Part shown: piece by piece, positions 22,980-32,400 of the stretch | Position numbering within the stretch: position 1 is the stretch's first letter | Layout: the number at the start of each line of letters is the position of its first letter | From: Chloroflexota bacterium | GTDB taxonomy: Bacteria; Chloroflexota; Anaerolineae; Anaerolineales; Villigracilaceae | DNA: 37,669 bases | Reading direction: 5' to 3' | NCBI GenBank assembly: GCA_021795965.1 | Contig: JAJYOU010000019.1 | Span: 1-37,669 of the forward strand | Notes under the pieces: generated by a model | What the model saw: the letters and a program-made list of their open reading frames with translations, nothing else | The model's database searches: none | Told to the model about the DNA's origin: nothing | Translations under genes and position numbers: made by a program

Positions 22980-23759
22980 ATGCCTTTGTCTGCAGGAATA
23001 TACTATTTTGAAAATGGAACCAATTGGGCCAGACCACCGGTCGTCCTGATCCATGGAGCTGGCGGCAACAATCTTTTCTGGCCACCGGAAATCAGGCGCT
23101 TAAAAAATCAGCGAATATACGCAATCGATCTGCCGGGACACGGTAAATCCGACGGAATTGGAAGACAATCGATTGCTGATTATGCTGCGAGTGTTTTGAA
23201 ATTTTTGGAATCACTCAAAATTCAGAAAGCCGTTTTTGTGGGACATTCCATGGGGGGGGCAATTGCCCTCTGGCTCGGAATTCATCACCCCAGCCGGACG
23301 CTGGGTCTCGGTTTGATCGGGACAGCTCCCCGTCTGATGGTTACCGAGGCTTTGCTGACCGATTCATCCATTGCCGCTTCATTGCCCCTGGCGGCGAAGA
23401 GAATAACAGATTTGGCTTTCAGCCGGTATACCGATGCACGTTTGAGGGAATTAGCCAGCCAACGCATGCTGGAAGTGAGATTCCCAGTTTTACACAATGA
23501 TTTTTTAGCCTGCAATATTTTCGATCAAACAAACCTCCTGGGGCGGGTAAAAGCACCCTCAGTGATCATTTGTGGAGCTGAAGATCGAATGACGCCGCTT
23601 CGTTATTCCGAAATTCTCCACCTCCGCTTGAAGAGGTCCTCAATTCATGTCATTGAGCAGGCAGGACATATGGTCATGCTTGAACAGCCGAGGATTGTTG
23701 CAAATCTTTTGGATGAATTTATCGATTCCATCCCTTTTCAACCCGGCAGTTCTGAATAA
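22980..23759 (+). CDS. Alpha/beta hydrolase
   Basis: Alpha/beta-hydrolase fold protein of 259 aa. The oxyanion-hole region is LIHGAGG (23-29), the nucleophile elbow is VGHSMGGA with Ser90, the acid is probably Asp202 in GAEDRMTP, and the base is His230 in QAGHMVMLEQP. DLPGHGKSDG (50-59) is the usual conserved loop. No signal peptide is seen, so it is probably cytoplasmic. Its ATG 22980 has AAGGA upstream, and it is set off from the glycan locus by a 180-bp gap containing a terminator candidate. It is therefore probably a separate unit. Family members include esterases, lactonases and C-C hydrolases; the substrate is unknown. Confidence 0.88.
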   Translation: MPLSAGIYYFENGTNWARPPVVLIHGAGGNNLFWPPEIRRLKNQRIYAIDLPGHGKSDGIGRQSIADYAASVLKFLESLKIQKAVFVGHSMGGAIALWLGIHHPSRTLGLGLIGTAPRLMVTEALLTDSSIAASLPLAAKRITDLAFSRYTDARLRELASQRMLEVRFPVLHNDFLACNIFDQTNLLGRVKAPSVIICGAEDRMTPLRYSEILHLRLKRSSIHVIEQAGHMVMLEQPRIVANLLDEFIDSIPFQPGSSE

Positions 23760-23868
23760 ACTGTAAAATCCAGCTTGTTTCACAAATTTCGTCCATGAAA
23801 AATGGGTGCAAAGCCCGATAGCATTGCTGGAGTTTTATAAATTATTTTGATTGGGGGGATTACTAAAA

Positions 23869-24468
23869 TCAGAAATTGGGGATCTTCTTCAAAATTGGAA
23901 TTGCATTTATAACCGCCAGAGCCCGGTGGCTGACAAGATTTTTTTCTTCCATGGGTAATTCAGCCATGGTTAATCCCAGGTGGGGGAAATAAAAAATAGG
24001 ATCATAGCCGAATCCATTTTGACCGTGCTCTTCCGGGATGATTTCGCCAAAACAATCCCCCTCGCTGAAAAAAATTTTTCCGCCCGGCGCACCTATCGCC
24101 ACGGTTGCGTGGAAATGTGCAGACCAGGGAAGAGGTTTGCCTGCCAGGTTTTGTAATAAGTACTGGCGCCGGTCTGCATCCGTTGCGCCAGGTTGAGGGG
24201 AATATCGCGCAGAATGTAAGCCTGGAGCGCCATCCAGGGCATCCACCTCGAGACCCGAATCGTCCGCGAGCGAAACCAACCCACTCGCCTCGCAATATGC
24301 CAGGGCTTTTTTGCCGGCGTTCTCCTCATAATTTTGACCGTCTTCAAGAACTTCGAGATTTAAGCCAATTTCCCGGGGGGTGACCAATTGGAGATCCAGG
24401 GATCCGAGTAAATCCTGGAATTCCTTGATCTTGCCTTTATTTCCTGTTGCAATTAATAATTTGCGCAT
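23869..24468 (-). CDS. rdgB: dITP/XTP pyrophosphatase (RdgB/HAM1)
   Basis: House-cleaning non-canonical purine nucleoside triphosphatase of 199 aa, which hydrolyses dITP and XTP to monophosphates. Family motifs are LLIATGNKGKIKEF (4-17), SLADDSGLEVDALDGAPG (66-83) with the catalytic acidic pair Asp69/Asp70, ARYSP, GFGYDPIF and LVSHRALA near the C-terminus. Length is normal for the family. It is convergent with the alpha/beta hydrolase, 109 bp apart, and lies 48 bp downstream of queG on the same strand. Confidence 0.95.
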   Translation of the reverse strand: MRKLLIATGNKGKIKEFQDLLGSLDLQLVTPREIGLNLEVLEDGQNYEENAGKKALAYCEASGLVSLADDSGLEVDALDGAPGLHSARYSPQPGATDADRRQYLLQNLAGKPLPWSAHFHATVAIGAPGGKIFFSEGDCFGEIIPEEHGQNGFGYDPIFYFPHLGLTMAELPMEEKNLVSHRALAVINAIPILKKIPNF

Positions 24469-24516
24469 TTAATCATCCTGAAGATAAGCGAACAGTGACC
24501 GTTCAAAATGGAATGA

Positions 24517-25614
24517 TTATTCCCGAGTTAGAGCATCCTCTTCTTTCGATAGATCCCCGGAAATATTTTTTAGATGATCAATCGCCCATGAAACCGAGGA
24601 ACGCACGAGTGGTTCGTCGTGATTTTTTGCCCGTTCCAGGAAAGTTAGCGCGTCTCTTTTTGAGCTGTTCCCCAGGGCAATGGCAATGTTTCGCAGAAAC
24701 CCACGTCTTTTTGCACGTTTGATCGGACTTTTCCGATATTTATGATTAAATTCCTGGCTGGTAAGCATTAATTCCTGCCCCAGGGAAACATTGAGAAGAT
24801 CATCCCGCGGAGCAAAATGACTGTCCACCTCTCGAGGGGCAAAGCGTAAATTCCACGGGCAAACCATCTGGCAAACATCACAGCCGAAAATCCAATTCCC
24901 CAGGAGGGGTTTTTGGTCATCGGGAATCTCACCTTTATTCTCAATCGTCAGGTAAGAAATGCAACGATTTGCATCGAGCGTGCGGTCAGGCAAAATACAA
25001 CCTGTGGGACAGGCTTCGATACAACGCGAACAGGACCCGCACCGGTCTTCATAAAATGCCAGGTCCGGGGGTAAATCAATTCCCAATAAAATCTCACTCA
25101 AGAAAAAATATGATCCAAGCGTTGGATTAATCAGGCAGGAGTTTTTACCGATCCAACCCAATCCCGCTTGCATCGCCAGTTCGCGTTCGAGGATGGGTCC
25201 GGTATCGGTATACCATCGATTGGGAACAGGGCTGCCCACCTGCTCTTCCAAAAAACGTACTAATGCTTGCAGCTTTTCTGGAATCACATCATGATAATCA
25301 TCCCCCCAGGCATAAGCGGCAATCCGTCCATCCATTCCATCCAGTCGATCAGGATGATTGGTTCTTGGGTCGGCATACGGCAGACCCAATACCATGATGG
25401 ACCGGCATTCTGGCAGTATGGATAGTGGATTTCTGCGGCGTTCGATTGCCGCCGGGTTCGAGAGATAATGCATTTCTGCCTGCATCCCGGCAGCAACCCA
25501 TTTGGAGAAAACATCAAAATGAGGTGGCGTACCAGGTAAAGTAAAGCCCACCAGCTTAAAACCAAGCTGACGGGCTTTTTGTTTTAAAAGATCTGCCAAT
25601 TCCGCAGAGGTCAT
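24517..25614 (-). CDS. queG: Epoxyqueuosine reductase
   Basis: Cobalamin- and iron-sulfur-dependent enzyme for the last step of queuosine synthesis in tRNA. It has 365 aa, close to the usual length. The catalytic Asp is probably Asp137 in WYTDTGP, followed by GLGWIGKNS. The two [4Fe-4S] clusters are served by Cys192, Cys195, Cys198, Cys202 (CGSCSRCIEACPTG), then Cys218, Cys245, Cys248 and Cys252 (FGCDVCQMVCPWN). A C-terminal HEAT-like region (about 305-355) is present as in known QueG. Its ATG overlaps the stop of the upstream lipoprotein gene as ATGA, so the two are coupled. Confidence 0.95.
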   Translation of the reverse strand: MTSAELADLLKQKARQLGFKLVGFTLPGTPPHFDVFSKWVAAGMQAEMHYLSNPAAIERRRNPLSILPECRSIMVLGLPYADPRTNHPDRLDGMDGRIAAYAWGDDYHDVIPEKLQALVRFLEEQVGSPVPNRWYTDTGPILERELAMQAGLGWIGKNSCLINPTLGSYFFLSEILLGIDLPPDLAFYEDRCGSCSRCIEACPTGCILPDRTLDANRCISYLTIENKGEIPDDQKPLLGNWIFGCDVCQMVCPWNLRFAPREVDSHFAPRDDLLNVSLGQELMLTSQEFNHKYRKSPIKRAKRRGFLRNIAIALGNSSKRDALTFLERAKNHDEPLVRSSVSWAIDHLKNISGDLSKEEDALTRE

Positions 25615-26207
25615 TGTACCGTGATGCTGACGAATAAGAATTTTCCAAATGGAACGCCGTTGCTATTTTGAAGCCGCCAAAACCCCATATAATCACCCGA
25701 TTTCAGGGGAGCTTTCATGTTAACAGATACTTCGACTTCCTGCCCGGGGTTGACAGCACTTGCGAGCGCGTTCGGTACACCGCTCATTTTTTCTCCATAA
25801 CCGTAAATAACTTTATAACTGCTGCCCCACGTACAACTGCCAGTATTCAAGATCCGCCAGGTTTTGACGAAAGATTGACCAACGGTCATTATAGTTCCAT
25901 CTTTTACGGAAGTGTCTCCAACAAAGGCATAATCATCGCATAAGGTTGGTGTGGCACTGACGGATAAGGTTGGTGTGATCGTTGTGGTCATGGTGGCAGG
26001 GATGGGGGTTAAAGTTGGGGTTGATTCCACGGTCATCAGAACAACGGCGGTCTGGGTAACATTGCTAAAAGCGGTTCCCACGGCAGAAGTTTGAATTGCA
26101 GAAATATCTACCGGAGTACTGGTGGGATTAACCGTAGTATTCCCATTGCACGAGGAAAGCAGGATCATAAGGGTGAACAGGAGGGTTATAAAAAATTTGT
26201 TTTTCAT
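25611..26207 (-). CDS. Lipoprotein with NBR1-type Ig-like domain
   Basis: Secreted, lipid-anchored protein of 198 aa. The signal peptide has a basic start, a hydrophobic stretch (FFITLLFTLMILL) and the lipobox LSSC with Cys20. A Thr/Ser/Pro-rich spacer follows (about 25-88). The C-terminal domain (about 92-198) has the hallmarks of the NBR1/FW Ig-like fold: the first strand DTSVKDGTIM, then FVKTWRILNTGSCTWG, NPGQEVEVSVNMKAP and GFWRLQNSNGVPFG. Such domains are common in exported proteins of Chloroflexota and probably bind other proteins or carbohydrates. Coupling to queG by an ATGA overlap is probably an operon coincidence and not a shared function. Confidence 0.88.
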   Translation of the reverse strand: MKNKFFITLLFTLMILLSSCNGNTTVNPTSTPVDISAIQTSAVGTAFSNVTQTAVVLMTVESTPTLTPIPATMTTTITPTLSVSATPTLCDDYAFVGDTSVKDGTIMTVGQSFVKTWRILNTGSCTWGSSYKVIYGYGEKMSGVPNALASAVNPGQEVEVSVNMKAPLKSGDYMGFWRLQNSNGVPFGKFLFVSITVQ

Positions 26208-26286
26208 GGTTTTACCTCTGGTGAAAGATCATGAGTTGTGTCAAAGATTGATTTGACTCTTCCTGATTCGATTCACATTCATTTTT

Positions 26287-26292
26287 ATTATA
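26287..26292 (-). promoter_or_regulatory. Candidate -10 element for the lipoprotein-queG-rdgB unit
   Basis: On the - strand this reads TATAAT, about 80 bases before the lipoprotein start. No clear -35 lies 17 bases away. The ribosome site AGAGG precedes the ATG. Promoter assignment is tentative. Confidence 0.35.
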
Positions 26293-26321
26293 TAACGTAG
26301 ATTCCACTTGGGCGTTCTTCA

Positions 26322-27647
26322 TTAATCAGGGAAAATATTTTGTAAAACTTCCGGACAATATTTCTGAACCATCTCACTCGATAAACCATTTTCCTTGCAG
26401 ATATCTGCGAAAAGATCCACTGATTTGCGGCGGATGCGCTCCTGGGTATCCACATTCAACCCCCATAACCCAAAGCGCATTGTCCAGCCTCTTTCCCATT
26501 CAAAGTTGTCCACCAAAGACCAATGGAAGTAACCTTTAATCGGCCAGTTAAAATTAACCGCCCGCCATAATTGATGGATATGCTGGGCAATGTAGCGCGG
26601 TCTCATCTTGTCCTCAAGATCTTCCACACCATTTTCAGTCACCAACATCGGAACTTCGTACTGCAAGCCCCATTTGAGAGATTCAAAAAACCCTTCGGGT
26701 TCATTTGCAATAAAACCATTTTCACTTAAATCCGCATTCTCGGGATAGCGTAAACGACCAAATAATGCTGGGGCGCGGGTGATATCGAATGAAACCAGGT
26801 CTCTCGAGTAATAATTGACCCCGAGGAAATCCTGGGTGTGGGCTGCCTCCGGGACGTTTATGCTCCGGTAAAGGAATCGAATTTTGCCATCCTTGGCAGC
26901 GCGGGGGAATAAATCATTAAATATTGCAGATTGAATTCGAGCGACAAACCGGTCCAGGGGTGAAGAAGATGCAGGTTTGAAGGAGCGATAGTGGATGGAC
27001 AGCCCGACGCGGGCTTCTGGCTGAATTTCGTGAAGAGCATGATAAGCAAGCGCATGACCGCGGACCATGTTTTCCATGACATGCATGGCGGCATTAAAGT
27101 CTTTTTTCCCTGGAGGAAATTTTCCTTCCAGGTAACCCGTGTAGGTAAACACATTTGGTTCATTGATGGTGACCCAGTAGGAAACATATTCCTTAAGGGC
27201 TTCCCCTATTTTGCGGACAAAGGCGGCGAATTTCAGCGGGGTTTCCGGGTTTTCCCATCCGCCTTGTTCTTCAAGCCAGATTGGATTGCTGAAATGGTGA
27301 AGGGTCACCATTGCCATTAATCCACGCTCCCTCAAGCCCCTCATGATGGATCGATAGCGTTCAATTGCCAGTTCATCCCAGCGGTCGGGTTCGGGCTGAA
27401 CACGGCTCCATTCAACCGATAAACGGTGCGCATTTTGACTGGTTTCAGCCGCACGATCCAAATCTTCCTTCCAGCGCCCATTCCACCAGTCGCAAGCCAG
27501 CCCCGATTTGTCATCATTTAGAATCCGCCCGGGCTGTTGTTCCCACTGCCACCAGCTGCTGTTGGTGTTGTTTCCTTCCACCTGGTAGGCTGCGGTTGCT
27601 GTACCCCATAAAAAACCTCGCGGAAATCGGACGAACGCTTGATTCAT
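26322..27647 (-). CDS. GH1 family beta-glucosidase / beta-glycosidase
   Basis: Family 1 retaining beta-glycosidase of 441 aa, the usual length. The N-terminal signature FLWGTATAAYQVEG (12-25) is present. The acid/base Glu163 is in TINEPN and the nucleophile Glu338 is in VTENG. FHWSLVDNFEWERG near the C-terminus is the conserved sugar-binding Trp/Glu motif. There is no signal peptide, so it probably cleaves imported oligosaccharides in the cytoplasm. Its ATG has TTGGAG upstream and lies 28 bases after the stop of the capsule-synthesis-like gene on the same strand, so the two may be co-transcribed. Substrate range within GH1 is not readable from sequence. Confidence 0.93.
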   Translation of the reverse strand: MNQAFVRFPRGFLWGTATAAYQVEGNNTNSSWWQWEQQPGRILNDDKSGLACDWWNGRWKEDLDRAAETSQNAHRLSVEWSRVQPEPDRWDELAIERYRSIMRGLRERGLMAMVTLHHFSNPIWLEEQGGWENPETPLKFAAFVRKIGEALKEYVSYWVTINEPNVFTYTGYLEGKFPPGKKDFNAAMHVMENMVRGHALAYHALHEIQPEARVGLSIHYRSFKPASSSPLDRFVARIQSAIFNDLFPRAAKDGKIRFLYRSINVPEAAHTQDFLGVNYYSRDLVSFDITRAPALFGRLRYPENADLSENGFIANEPEGFFESLKWGLQYEVPMLVTENGVEDLEDKMRPRYIAQHIHQLWRAVNFNWPIKGYFHWSLVDNFEWERGWTMRFGLWGLNVDTQERIRRKSVDLFADICKENGLSSEMVQKYCPEVLQNIFPD

Positions 27648-27675
27648 GACTGCTCCAATATATTTACTGCGAAAT

Positions 27676-29133
27676 TTAGATTTTTGCCGGCGTCGATTTA
27701 TTTAATACCTTCAAAATAAATTCTGCGGTTCTCTTCCCGGCAGAAGCATCGGTATAGGTAATTTCGCGCTCGATAAAAGCCTTGCGATTGATTGAATCCA
27801 GCTTTGGTTCGCGCAAATAGGCATTCAGGATTTCTTTAAGCTCGCCTTCATTCGCAGCAACACGCCCGGCATGTGCCTTGCGAAAGCGCTGATGAGTGGG
27901 CCAGTCGCCAATATCTTTGAGCGAAAGTGAAAATTTCCCCGGGACATTCCAGCCGCCGGGAGTATCGATGACCGCAGCCACTATGGGCGTATCATGTACG
28001 GCCGTTTCCACGACCATGGTTGAATAGACTGTCACGAAAACATCAGAGTGCGCCATCATGGATGATTTTTCATCCATGTCTTCCCCGCCATAATATCCCA
28101 ATGATCCGCCCAGTGGGATTGGATGAACAACATGGACATGAGGATATTGTTGTTCCAGCGCGTAGATTTTTTCTTTTTCTTCGGAAAAAATCCTGGGTTT
28201 ATCCTGGTAATGACTGGGATGCAAACGAATTAAGAGTTGGGAAGGTTCAGCCAGGTCGTTTGATTCAACCAAACGCGCCAGGGCTTCCACGTTCGGAAAA
28301 TTGGGAGCAAAGTGGACGAAACTGCAGGCATAAGAGATTAACTTGCGGGCTGGGTCAAGACCATGCAGCCGGAAATAATCTTCACGTGAAATCAACCAGG
28401 TTTTGCGAAAATACCCATCATAGGAAGGGATCCCTCCGATGTTTACTCTTTCTTTCGCCCAATCAGAGCCCAGGACTAATTCATCTTTCTGCTCCTGTGA
28501 CCAGCAGGTCGCCCAATCAACAGGTGCTCCGGGGATGGCATAACTGGAAGGGTTGTCCCATCCCACGATGGCGGTCATCGTTTCAATGTTTCGCTTGGCG
28601 GCTTCCCGCAAAAGGTATCGATCAATTCGCCATCCCGGAGTGGAGGCAACCACCAGGTCGGGTTGATACTGATCAAAATAATCTTCATAAATATTGGGGG
28701 TATAACGCATTTGAGCTTTAACCAGGTTTTTTCGCGCCAGCCTGCTGGATCGCAGCAAGAGAACCTGGAACATCGCCGGAAACCAAACCCCCAGGCGAAA
28801 TTTCCACGAGTTTTCAGCCCAAACTTCCCAAATGTGGCTGGTTTGTGCCTCATTATTGATGCGCCAGGAAGCACTTACGCGCCTTAAAAAAGCAAGCAGC
28901 CATTGCCGGCGGTTATCAACTTTTTGATAGTATGTATTTGCCTGGGCGAGTCGCAAGCCCTCAAAAATTAAGCCGGGGCGGGCAAATTTTTCGGCGATTC
29001 GATCTTTTATCTCGTCATCGGTAAATAAGATCACTTCCACACCGGCTGCGAGTAAAGTTGAAACCACGTCACTTTGCAGAAAATAAATCAGCGCCATACC
29101 GTGATCTGCAATGATAAATACTTTTTTGGGCAT
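27676..29133 (-). CDS. Capsule-synthesis / CDP-glycerol-transferase-like protein
   Basis: A 485-aa protein I do not recognise by name. It has a GT-B-like layout. The N-terminus KKVFIIADHGMALIYFLQSDVVSTLL resembles the Rossmann start of such enzymes. The second half has LLIRLHPSHYQ and, further on, VTVYSTMVVETAVHDTPIVAA, the HP and S-x-x-x-x-E-A pair typical of capsule synthesis and CDP-glycerol:glycerophosphotransferase families. No membrane segment is evident. Start is ATG 29133 with AAGGAA upstream. It is separated from the main glycan locus by 5 kb and transcribed in the opposite direction. Probably a cytoplasmic glycosyl- or polyol-phosphate transferase; donor and acceptor unknown. Confidence 0.6.
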   Translation of the reverse strand: MPKKVFIIADHGMALIYFLQSDVVSTLLAAGVEVILFTDDEIKDRIAEKFARPGLIFEGLRLAQANTYYQKVDNRRQWLLAFLRRVSASWRINNEAQTSHIWEVWAENSWKFRLGVWFPAMFQVLLLRSSRLARKNLVKAQMRYTPNIYEDYFDQYQPDLVVASTPGWRIDRYLLREAAKRNIETMTAIVGWDNPSSYAIPGAPVDWATCWSQEQKDELVLGSDWAKERVNIGGIPSYDGYFRKTWLISREDYFRLHGLDPARKLISYACSFVHFAPNFPNVEALARLVESNDLAEPSQLLIRLHPSHYQDKPRIFSEEKEKIYALEQQYPHVHVVHPIPLGGSLGYYGGEDMDEKSSMMAHSDVFVTVYSTMVVETAVHDTPIVAAVIDTPGGWNVPGKFSLSLKDIGDWPTHQRFRKAHAGRVAANEGELKEILNAYLREPKLDSINRKAFIEREITYTDASAGKRTAEFILKVLNKSTPAKI

Positions 29134-29170
29134 TATTTCCTTGCCTGAGATGGGTAATGTTAAAAATCAT

Positions 29171-29199
29171 CAAGACGTAAATGATTCTAACATGTCTTG
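29171..29199 (-). promoter_or_regulatory. Extended -10 with overlapping inverted repeat
   Basis: On the - strand TGTTAGAAT (extended -10, hexamer at 29184-29189) lies about 50 bases before the start of the 29133 gene. It is flanked by an inverted repeat CAAGAC (29171-29176) and GTCTTG (29194-29199). The position suggests an operator overlapping the promoter, but this is inference. Confidence 0.35.
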
Positions 29200-29295
29200 G
29201 CAGCCAAAATTAATTTATGGAATTTTTTTGATTGATCTTCAAAATCATTTTCCATGAGATGACAGCCGTTCGACTGGATGAACAAATCATGTAAA

Positions 29296-29339
29296 GGGTT
29301 AAACCAACCCGTTTCAGGCGTTGGAATTACCGTCCAACG
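29296..29339. repeat. Two adjacent hairpins
   Basis: Hairpin 1 is GGGTT (29296-29300) with AACCC (29306-29310). Hairpin 2 is a perfect 7-bp stem CGTTGGA (29319-29325) and TCCAACG (29333-29339) with a 7-base loop. Neither is followed by a T run, so they are not standard terminators. Confidence 0.6.
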
Positions 29340-29441
29340 AGGTCTTACTTCAGGCAGCCCAAATTCGTTAGAAAATCCGCAGCTGATAATTCCCCCATTA
29401 TTAATTTCTAATACCCATCATATATTCAATAATAATCCCTA

Positions 29442-29450
29442 TGCTATAAT
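29442..29450 (+). promoter_or_regulatory. secA promoter, extended -10
   Basis: TGCTATAAT is a perfect extended -10 (TGN plus TATAAT at 29445-29450). The -35 region is weak, as is usual for extended -10 promoters. It would give a leader of only about 15 bases, containing the AAAGGA ribosome site before ATG 29472. Confidence 0.6.
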
Positions 29451-29471
29451 TTCTACTTTGAAAGGAACGCC

Positions 29472-32400
29472 ATGCTCCAAAAATTTATGAAATTTGTCGG
29501 GGGAAACCCCAATAAACGAGAAATTGATCACCTCGCTGATGAAATCCTTCCGATCAATGATCTTGAATTACAGTACGAAAAATTAAGCGACGAAGCTCTG
29601 CTTGCCAAGACGGAGGAATTCCGTTCCTTGATATCCGACCGGGTGCGGGGGATTGAATCCACGGAAGAACTTAGAAAAGCGGAAGAAGAAGTCCTGGATG
29701 AAATTTTACCTGAGGCATTTGCGGCGGTCCGGGAAGCATCCAAACGCACCCTGGGATTGCGCCATTATGATGTCCAGCTGATCGGCGGCGCTGCTCTCCA
29801 CAGGAATAAAATTGCTGAAATGCGAACCGGGGAAGGAAAAACCCTGGTGGCAACCTTGCCGCTTTATTTGAACGCTTTATTGGGTCACGGAGCCCATCTT
29901 ATTACGGTGAACGATTACCTTGCCCGGCGTGATGCACGCTGGATGGGTCCTATTTACCATTTGCTGGGATTAAAAGTCGGCATTCTTCAATCGGCTGCTG
30001 CCACGGAAAACGGCAAAAAAGCCTTTTTGTATGATCCGGAGCACGATTCGCCCCAGGAAGATAAGAACAAGCTCCGACTCGTTGACCGGCGCCTGGCTTA
30101 TGAAGCAGATATCACCTACGGAACAAATTCCGAGTTTGGTTTTGATTATCTGCGCGATAACATGATTTATACCGTCGCGGAAAAGGTTCAGCGTGGACAT
30201 TATTACGCGATTGTTGATGAAGTGGATAATGTTTTGATCGATGAAGCGCGTACTCCGCTGATTATTTCAGGTCCGGCTTCAGGAGACCTGGAATATTATG
30301 GCGAGATGGCGCAGGTGGTCAAACAATTAATCCCCGAAGATTACGAAATTAATGAAAAAGACCGGTCCATTTCCCTGACAGAGTTGGGGACGGTTCATGT
30401 TGAGCAGCTGCTTGGTCAGCCCTTACGCGACCCGGAGCGACCGGAGGACGTGACCCCCGAACAGGCTCGTCTGCTGGGTTATCTGGAACAAGCCTTGCGC
30501 GCCCAATATCTCTTCAGACGCAACAAGGATTATCTCGTTCAGGCTGGAAAAGTTGTGATTGTGGATGAATTTACCGGCCGGTTAATGGCGGGCCGGCGCT
30601 GGAGCGATGGTTTGCATCAAGCGGTGGAAGCCAAAGAAGGTGTCAAGGTTGAGCCTGAGAATGTCACCTATGCAACCATCACTCTCCAAAATTACTTCCG
30701 CATGTACCAGAAACTCGCAGGTATGACGGGCACGGCGCTGACGGAAGCTGAAGAATTCCATAAAATTTACAAGCTTGAGGTCTTGCCCATCCCAACCAAT
30801 TTGGAATTCAGCGCGAATCAAAACGATTCTCCCCTGGTAGAAACTAAATCCAAGGATGAAGATGGTTACGATATCGCTTACTACGCGACCAAAGACGATA
30901 TTGAAAAAAAACCGGTTTTTTGGCGTCGTTCAGATTACCCGGACTTGGTCTACCGGACAGTTGAAGCCAAGCTGAGAGCGATTGTGATGGAAATTACCCG
31001 GGATCACGTCCTGGGTCGTCCCATTCTGGTCGGCACCACTTCGGTGGAATTGTCTGAAAGATTATCTTCAAGGTTGAAGGCGGAACCCGTTCGACGTTTG
31101 CTGCAGGTTGCGCTTTTACGCCAGGTTTGGTTTGAACAAAACAAAAAAGAGGAAGATGGAAGGCTGGTCCCTGAGCTTGAACCTCTTTACAAGCCTCTCG
31201 ATCAACTGGAGCCGCAGTTGCTGCGTGCGTTTGCGAAACCATTAAACATTTCGATCAACCCGGAAGATCCGGCAAACCTGGTTAAACTCCTGTCGATTTT
31301 ACGAATTGGAACGGAATACGAAACCCGCCTGAAGATGATCATCCAGGCCGGCATTCCGCACGAAGTTTTGAATGCCCGCAAACACACTGAGGAAAGTCAA
31401 ATTATTGCAGGCGCAGGAGCATTCGGAGCCGTGACCATTGCGACCAACATGGCGGGTCGTGGTGTTGATATCAAGCTGGGTGGAGACCTGGCGGATGAGA
31501 TCATCGCAGTGGTCAGCCGCGTCCTCAAACGCGCAGGATTTGATCCCTACAATATGCGCCTTGAAGAACAACGCCAGGCAATTCTCAAGATGAATCCTGC
31601 CGAATTTGGCATCTACGAATCTGAAATCCAGTATTTTTTGAAATATTTTGAAGACATGGAAACCGTTCGTCGTGTGGGCGGTTTGCATGTGATCGGCTCA
31701 GAACGGCATGAAGCCCGCCGGATTGATAACCAGCTGCGAGGGCGTGCAGCCCGCCAGGGCGACCCGGGTTCATCGAGATTTTATTTATCCCTCCAGGATG
31801 ACTTGATGAGACTCTTTGGCGGCGAGCAGGTGGACAATATCATGCAGCGATTCCACCTGGATGATGATTTCCCGCTCGAAAACCGGATGGTGACGGGTTT
31901 GATCGAGCAGTCCCAACACCGTGTTGAAGGTTCCAACTTCGATGTTCGTAAACACCTGCTTGAATATGATGATGTTTTGAATAAACAGCGCACCATTATT
32001 TACACGCAGCGTGACAAAGCGATGAACAAGGCAAACCTGACCGAAGATATTGAGACTCTTCTTAATGATGAAATCAAGCATCGAATCTCTCCAGCCATGT
32101 CTGATGAAGAAGGTCCCTGGAAATTACTATCCTGGTTGGAACAAATCCAACCTCCCTTTGCTTATGGGGAAAACACCATCTTCCCATCATTTACCTATCG
32201 CCTGCTTTTGGATGAGTTGTCAAAGGCAGTGGGCAGCCCTGCAGAAGAGCTTCTGGATTTGGTGCGCCGGACAGTGGAACTTGAAGAAAGCCATATTCTC
32301 AAGGCAATCGAAGTGGCTGTTGCCAAGACGGCAGAATCACTGGAAGCGCAGGTCCAGGAAAGATTTGATCTGGTCGATACCTTTTTGGATGGCATCAAGG

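Larger units (their letters stand above)
29134..29471. other. Divergent intergenic region (338 bp)
   Basis: Separates the - strand capsule-synthesis-like gene from secA. It holds an extended -10 candidate for each direction (29184-29189 for the - strand, 29442-29450 for secA), an inverted repeat around the - strand -10, and two hairpins at 29296-29310 and 29319-29339. A 70-codon open frame from 29278 runs into secA but has no ribosome site or recognisable protein sequence, so I do not call it. Confidence 0.7.

Noticed and set aside
23760-23868. Possible bidirectional terminator between the hydrolase and rdgB
   Set aside because: Only a long-range TCCAGC/GCTGGA pair and a 3-bp GGG/CCC stem are present; too weak to call.
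29278-29490. 70-codon open frame on the + strand running into secA
   Set aside because: No ribosome site, no recognisable protein features, overlaps the secA promoter and start codon, and the composition looks non-coding.
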